Assembly: GCF_050487225.1 (NCBI RefSeq)
Contig: NZ_JBKQGY010000002.1
Location: forward strand, 620,001 to 684,000
Reading direction: 5' to 3'
Source: Paenalcaligenes sp050487225
GTDB taxonomy: Bacteria > Pseudomonadota > Gammaproteobacteria > Burkholderiales > Burkholderiaceae_B
DNA length: 64,000 nt
The position numbers and the translations under genes are program-made. Shown piece by piece: positions 61,462 through 64,000 of this stretch (positions are counted from its first letter, which is position 1; every line of letters starts with the position of its first letter). Below the pieces are notes generated by a model, which made no database searches, had not been told where the DNA came from, and worked only from the letters and a program-made list of their open reading frames with translations.

Positions 61462-61887
61462 CTAATTCAGCTTTAGCGTATTCAAATGGATGCTGGTTTC
61501 GGTGGCCGATATACCTCTGATTAATCGTATACGCCCCAACACATCGCCCAGTTCATTTAAGTCTGACACCGATAACTCGGCCAACAAATCCCAGCGACCA
61601 TTGGTGTCGTGCAATGCCACGATGGCGGTTTCACCCGTCAGCAGTTGAATAATACGTGGGGTTTCGTGCCCTTCTACCGCAATGCTGATCCACGCCACAA
61701 TGCGCTCGGGCTGCGAATCGGGGCGTACACGTACGGAATACCCCAAGATCACACCATCACGTTCTAGCTTGGTAATACGGTTGCTGATTGTGCCGCGCGA
61801 CACATCCAATTTCTTTGCCAATGTCGCCACGGAAAGCCTTGCATCGGCACGCAGCAAGGCTAAGATTTTTCGGTCTAAATCATCCAT
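61462..61887 (-). CDS. Lrp/AsnC-family transcriptional regulator
   Basis: A 141-residue regulator. The N-terminal HTH has DDLDRKILALLRADARLSVA and LAKKLDVSRGTISNRITKLE, then GVILGYSVRVRP. The C-terminal RAM ligand domain has VEGHETPRIIQLLTGETAIV and SELSVSDLNELGDVLGRIR. It is divergent from ornithine cyclodeaminase and upstream of arginase on the same strand, so it probably senses arginine, ornithine or a related amino acid and controls both. Similar regulators (ArgR/PutR-like in the Lrp family) occur with such genes. Confidence 0.92.
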   Translation of the reverse strand: MDDLDRKILALLRADARLSVATLAKKLDVSRGTISNRITKLERDGVILGYSVRVRPDSQPERIVAWISIAVEGHETPRIIQLLTGETAIVALHDTNGRWDLLAELSVSDLNELGDVLGRIRLIRGISATETSIHLNTLKLN

Positions 61888-61924
61888 ATTCTGCCTTTTC
61901 GCTAATCTTCTCTGCCACTTTGCT

Positions 61925-61963
61925 AGAAATATAGCGTTTTTTATAAAATATTGTCGCTATGAA
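61925..61963. promoter_or_regulatory. Inverted repeat between lrp-like and ocd genes
   Basis: ATAGCG (61931-61936) and CGCTAT (61955-61960) form an inverted repeat with centres 24 bases apart, flanked by AAAT/AATT and spanning a TATAAAATA stretch. Lrp-family regulators bind AT-rich, weakly palindromic sites of this kind. It is the only symmetric element in this 130-base divergent region; its function is inferred. Confidence 0.35.
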
Positions 61964-62017
61964 TTAGGCAGCCGTTTTTCAATAATGAATAAAACAGTAA
62001 TCACAACGGAGCCAAAC

Positions 62018-63055
62018 ATGACTATTCTCTTACGCCCACACGATATACGCCATATTGTTCAGCAAGTCGGCCTCGCTGCCGTGTTGGGCAAACTAGAGTC
62101 CTGCCTACGCGATGATTTTCTACGCTGGGAAGAGTTTGATAAAACTGCCCGCGTGGCGACACACTCATCCGTAGGGGTCATTGAGTTGATGCCCGTTGCC
62201 GATGACTCGCTGTATGCCTTCAAATATGTGAACGGCCACCCTGGCAACCCAAAGCTGGGCTTACCTACGGTCATGGCTTTTGGTGCGCTGGCTGAGGTAT
62301 TAACAGGTAAGCCCATTGTGCTCAGCGAACTCACACTAACCACAGCCCTGCGCACGGCAGCCACGTCTGTCTTGGCGGCTAGAACACTGGCCAGACCCAA
62401 CTCTCGCACCATGGCGCTGATAGGCAATGGCTCCCAAAGCGAATTTCAAGCGCTGGCGTTCCACTATCTGCTGGGCATTGATGAGCTGCGTTTATACGAT
62501 GTAGACCCCGCCGCCACCCAAAAATTAGTGCAAAACCTATCAGCCATCTCGGGCCTACGCACCACCGTGTGCCATAGCACTGCCGAAGCGGTAACAGGGG
62601 CTGACATTGTCACTACCGTTACCGCCGACAAAACCAACGCCATCATTCTAGAAAAACACATGCTGGAACCCGGCATGCACATTAATGCCGTTGGTGGCGA
62701 CTGCCCAGGCAAAACAGAATTAGCCACCGATGTGTTACTCAGTGCCACTACCTTTGTAGAGTTTGAAGAGCAGTCACGTATAGAAGGCGAGATTCAGCAT
62801 ATGCCCGCCGACTACCCTGTGAAGCTACTGTGGAAAGTGCTGGCAGGCGAGCAAACTGGTCGCCACAGCAATGAAGAAATTACGGTATTTGATTCCGTAG
62901 GTTTCGCGCTAGAAGACTACACTGCTTTGCGCCTGATGCAGGAATACGCACAGCAACACGGTTTGGGCGAGACTATTGAGTTGGTGCCTGATCTACAGAA
63001 CCCCAAAAATCTGTTTGGGGAACTGTTAGGTTGCGTGGAAAAACAACCGATTTAA
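62018..63055 (+). CDS. Ornithine cyclodeaminase
   Basis: A 345-residue enzyme that converts ornithine to proline and ammonia with bound NAD. YAFKYVNGHPGNPKLGLPTV, ALRTAATSVLAARTLARPNS, TMALIGNGSQSEFQALAFHY (Rossmann GxGxQ) and INAVGGDCPGKTELATDVLL (catalytic Asp in GGDCPGKTEL) match the long ornithine cyclodeaminase type. I use the ATG at 62018 because GGAG lies 6 bases upstream; an ATG at 61985 would add 11 residues. With the nearby arginase it forms an arginine-to-proline route that releases nitrogen as urea and ammonia. Confidence 0.94.
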   Translation: MTILLRPHDIRHIVQQVGLAAVLGKLESCLRDDFLRWEEFDKTARVATHSSVGVIELMPVADDSLYAFKYVNGHPGNPKLGLPTVMAFGALAEVLTGKPIVLSELTLTTALRTAATSVLAARTLARPNSRTMALIGNGSQSEFQALAFHYLLGIDELRLYDVDPAATQKLVQNLSAISGLRTTVCHSTAEAVTGADIVTTVTADKTNAIILEKHMLEPGMHINAVGGDCPGKTELATDVLLSATTFVEFEEQSRIEGEIQHMPADYPVKLLWKVLAGEQTGRHSNEEITVFDSVGFALEDYTALRLMQEYAQQHGLGETIELVPDLQNPKNLFGELLGCVEKQPI

Positions 63056-63073
63056 CGTGGGCAGGAACGTAGC

Positions 63074-63108
63074 AAGGGAGGCACGGCATTGCGCGGCGTG
63101 CCTCCCTT
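63074..63108. terminator. Terminator between convergent ocd and ThDP-enzyme genes
   Basis: AAGGGAGGCACG (63074-63085) pairs with CGTGCCTCCCTT (63097-63108) around an 11-base loop. The T-tract is short on the plus strand (TTTA) and absent on the minus side, so efficiency is uncertain, but the stem is strong and lies between two converging stop codons. Confidence 0.7.
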
Positions 63109-63120
63109 TAGGGAACACTG

Positions 63121-64000
63121 TTAGTACAGTTTTTTCTGTGGTGGGCCTGCAAAGTTCAGTGGGCCAATACTGTTCATATCCACTTCCACTACCGATGGGC
63201 CTTGATGCGCAATCGCTTGCTGCATCACCGTTTTGAACTCGTCTAATGACGACACCAAATGGCTTTGGCAGCCCATGGCACTACCCACATCGCGGTAGCT
63301 AGGGGTGTGCAATTCATTGTAGTACTGTCGGTCATCAAAGTAGCGCTTCTGAATGCCGCGCATCACACCGTAACCGCCATCGTTCATCACCAGCAAGACC
63401 AAGTTGCTTTGCTCTTGCACCATGGTGGCCATTTCTCCTATGCCCAACATCAAGCCACCGTCACCCACCAACGCGACCACTTTTTTGTCGGGATTCGCTT
63501 TGGCAGTACCAATCGCATGAGCCAACCCCAAACCAATAGCACCCGCTAAGGAATGGATGTTGCGCAATGGCGCTTCGACGGGGAACAAACGGCTGCCCCA
63601 CGTACTGCCAGACATGGTGATATCACGCACCAAAATACCGTCTTCCGGCAACGCGGCGCGTAAGGCAAAACACAATTCAGCGTAAGGACCCAATTGCTCT
63701 GTTAACTGCGCCACCGCTGCTGTTCGTGCCTGTGCAATAGCGGCATCGTAGTCTGCATCCACAAAACTATGGCCTTGCAGGTCTGCCACCAGCGCCGTTA
63801 ATGCTTCGTTCGCATCGGCACACACAAATTGACCTATGGCGTAGTTACGCTGTTGTGCTGCAGGGTTGGCATCAATCTGAATGGTGTTTTCTGGGAAACG
63901 GATGGAATAGGTTTTGGTCTCGTTACTGCGTAAGCGCGAGCCTACCACCAACACCAAATCAGCCTCTGCCAACAGCGTTTCTACTTCTGCTGCATTATGG
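63121..64000 (-). CDS. Thiamine-diphosphate enzyme, acetolactate-synthase-like, C-terminal part
   Basis: About 293 C-terminal residues; the frame stays open to the window end, so the N-terminal part is missing. The central domain includes ADLVLVVGSRLRSNETKTYS and IQIDANPAAQQRNYAIGQFV. The ThDP domain has LVGDGGLMLGIGEMATMVQE and the metal Asn in LLVMNDGGYGVMRG (GDG-x-N motif). Members include acetolactate synthase, benzoylformate decarboxylase and relatives; the specific reaction cannot be decided from this part. It converges on ornithine cyclodeaminase. Confidence 0.88.
   Translation of the reverse strand, partial: HNAAEVETLLAEADLVLVVGSRLRSNETKTYSIRFPENTIQIDANPAAQQRNYAIGQFVCADANEALTALVADLQGHSFVDADYDAAIAQARTAAVAQLTEQLGPYAELCFALRAALPEDGILVRDITMSGSTWGSRLFPVEAPLRNIHSLAGAIGLGLAHAIGTAKANPDKKVVALVGDGGLMLGIGEMATMVQEQSNLVLLVMNDGGYGVMRGIQKRYFDDRQYYNELHTPSYRDVGSAMGCQSHLVSSLDEFKTVMQQAIAHQGPSVVEVDMNSIGPLNFAGPPQKKLY

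Overview
The window is about half GC and reads as chromosome of a betaproteobacterium, most likely Alcaligenaceae (Burkholderiales). The pointers are an AadH-type aromatic amine dehydrogenase set as in Alcaligenes, a PhaM granule protein, a GlmU/GlmS/UbiA/AspS housekeeping background, and RpoH with its family box. This placement is inference from gene content. I see no rRNA, tRNA, CRISPR array, prophage or intact insertion sequence.

Layout. 1-808: start of aconitase acnA (cut by the window edge). 1.3-8.9 kb: a Fur-box-headed iron operon on the minus strand (ECF sigma factor, FecR anti-sigma, TonB receptor, DUF3649, PepSY membrane protein, DUF3325, YncE-type propeller lipoprotein). 9.0-9.9 kb: a TerC-family gene under a yybP-ykoY manganese riboswitch with a terminator. 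10.4-16.2 kb: a plus-strand sulfur-scavenging operon (binding protein, two permeases, ATPase, flavin monooxygenase, FMN reductase, molybdopterin-binding-like TOBE protein). 16.3-24.7 kb: minus-strand housekeeping and envelope genes (glmS, two glycosyltransferases, an MFS pump, glmU, phaM, a NUDIX hydrolase), followed by a plus-strand SCO copper chaperone.

25.6-35.4 kb: a carnitine/betaine-type catabolic island. A GlxA-type regulator faces a caiE-SDR-caiD operon. Divergent from that operon run an acyl-CoA dehydrogenase, an ADP-forming acyl-CoA synthetase, a BCCT transporter and an OprD-type porin. CaiD and CaiE closely resemble the enterobacterial proteins, but CaiB and CaiC are absent and an ADP-forming synthetase fills the activation slot. 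This is the least ordinary metabolic system in the window.

35.6-45 kb: rpoH with a CIRCE-type HrcA operator, a glycosyltransferase, an EEP-family nuclease/phosphatase, aspS, DUF502, an FmdB zinc ribbon, a Na+/H+ antiporter-like protein, ubiA and an aminotransferase. 44.8-51.8 kb: a complete aromatic amine utilisation operon (aldehyde dehydrogenase, outer-membrane protein, aauB, aauE, aauD, aauA, cytochrome c, AraC/FeaR-like regulator). Amines would be oxidised in the periplasm to aldehydes and then to acids in the cytoplasm. 52.1-52.4 kb: two copies of a ~100-bp hairpin-forming repeat. 52.5-56.1 kb: a Rieske oxygenase, its reductase and a flavin hydroxyacid dehydrogenase. 56.3-58.6 kb: an MFS/DUF2938 operon divergent from a MerR regulator across a 19-bp-spacer promoter. 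58.7-64 kb: rhlE, then arginase, Lrp and ornithine cyclodeaminase (arginine to proline), and the C-terminal part of a ThDP enzyme.
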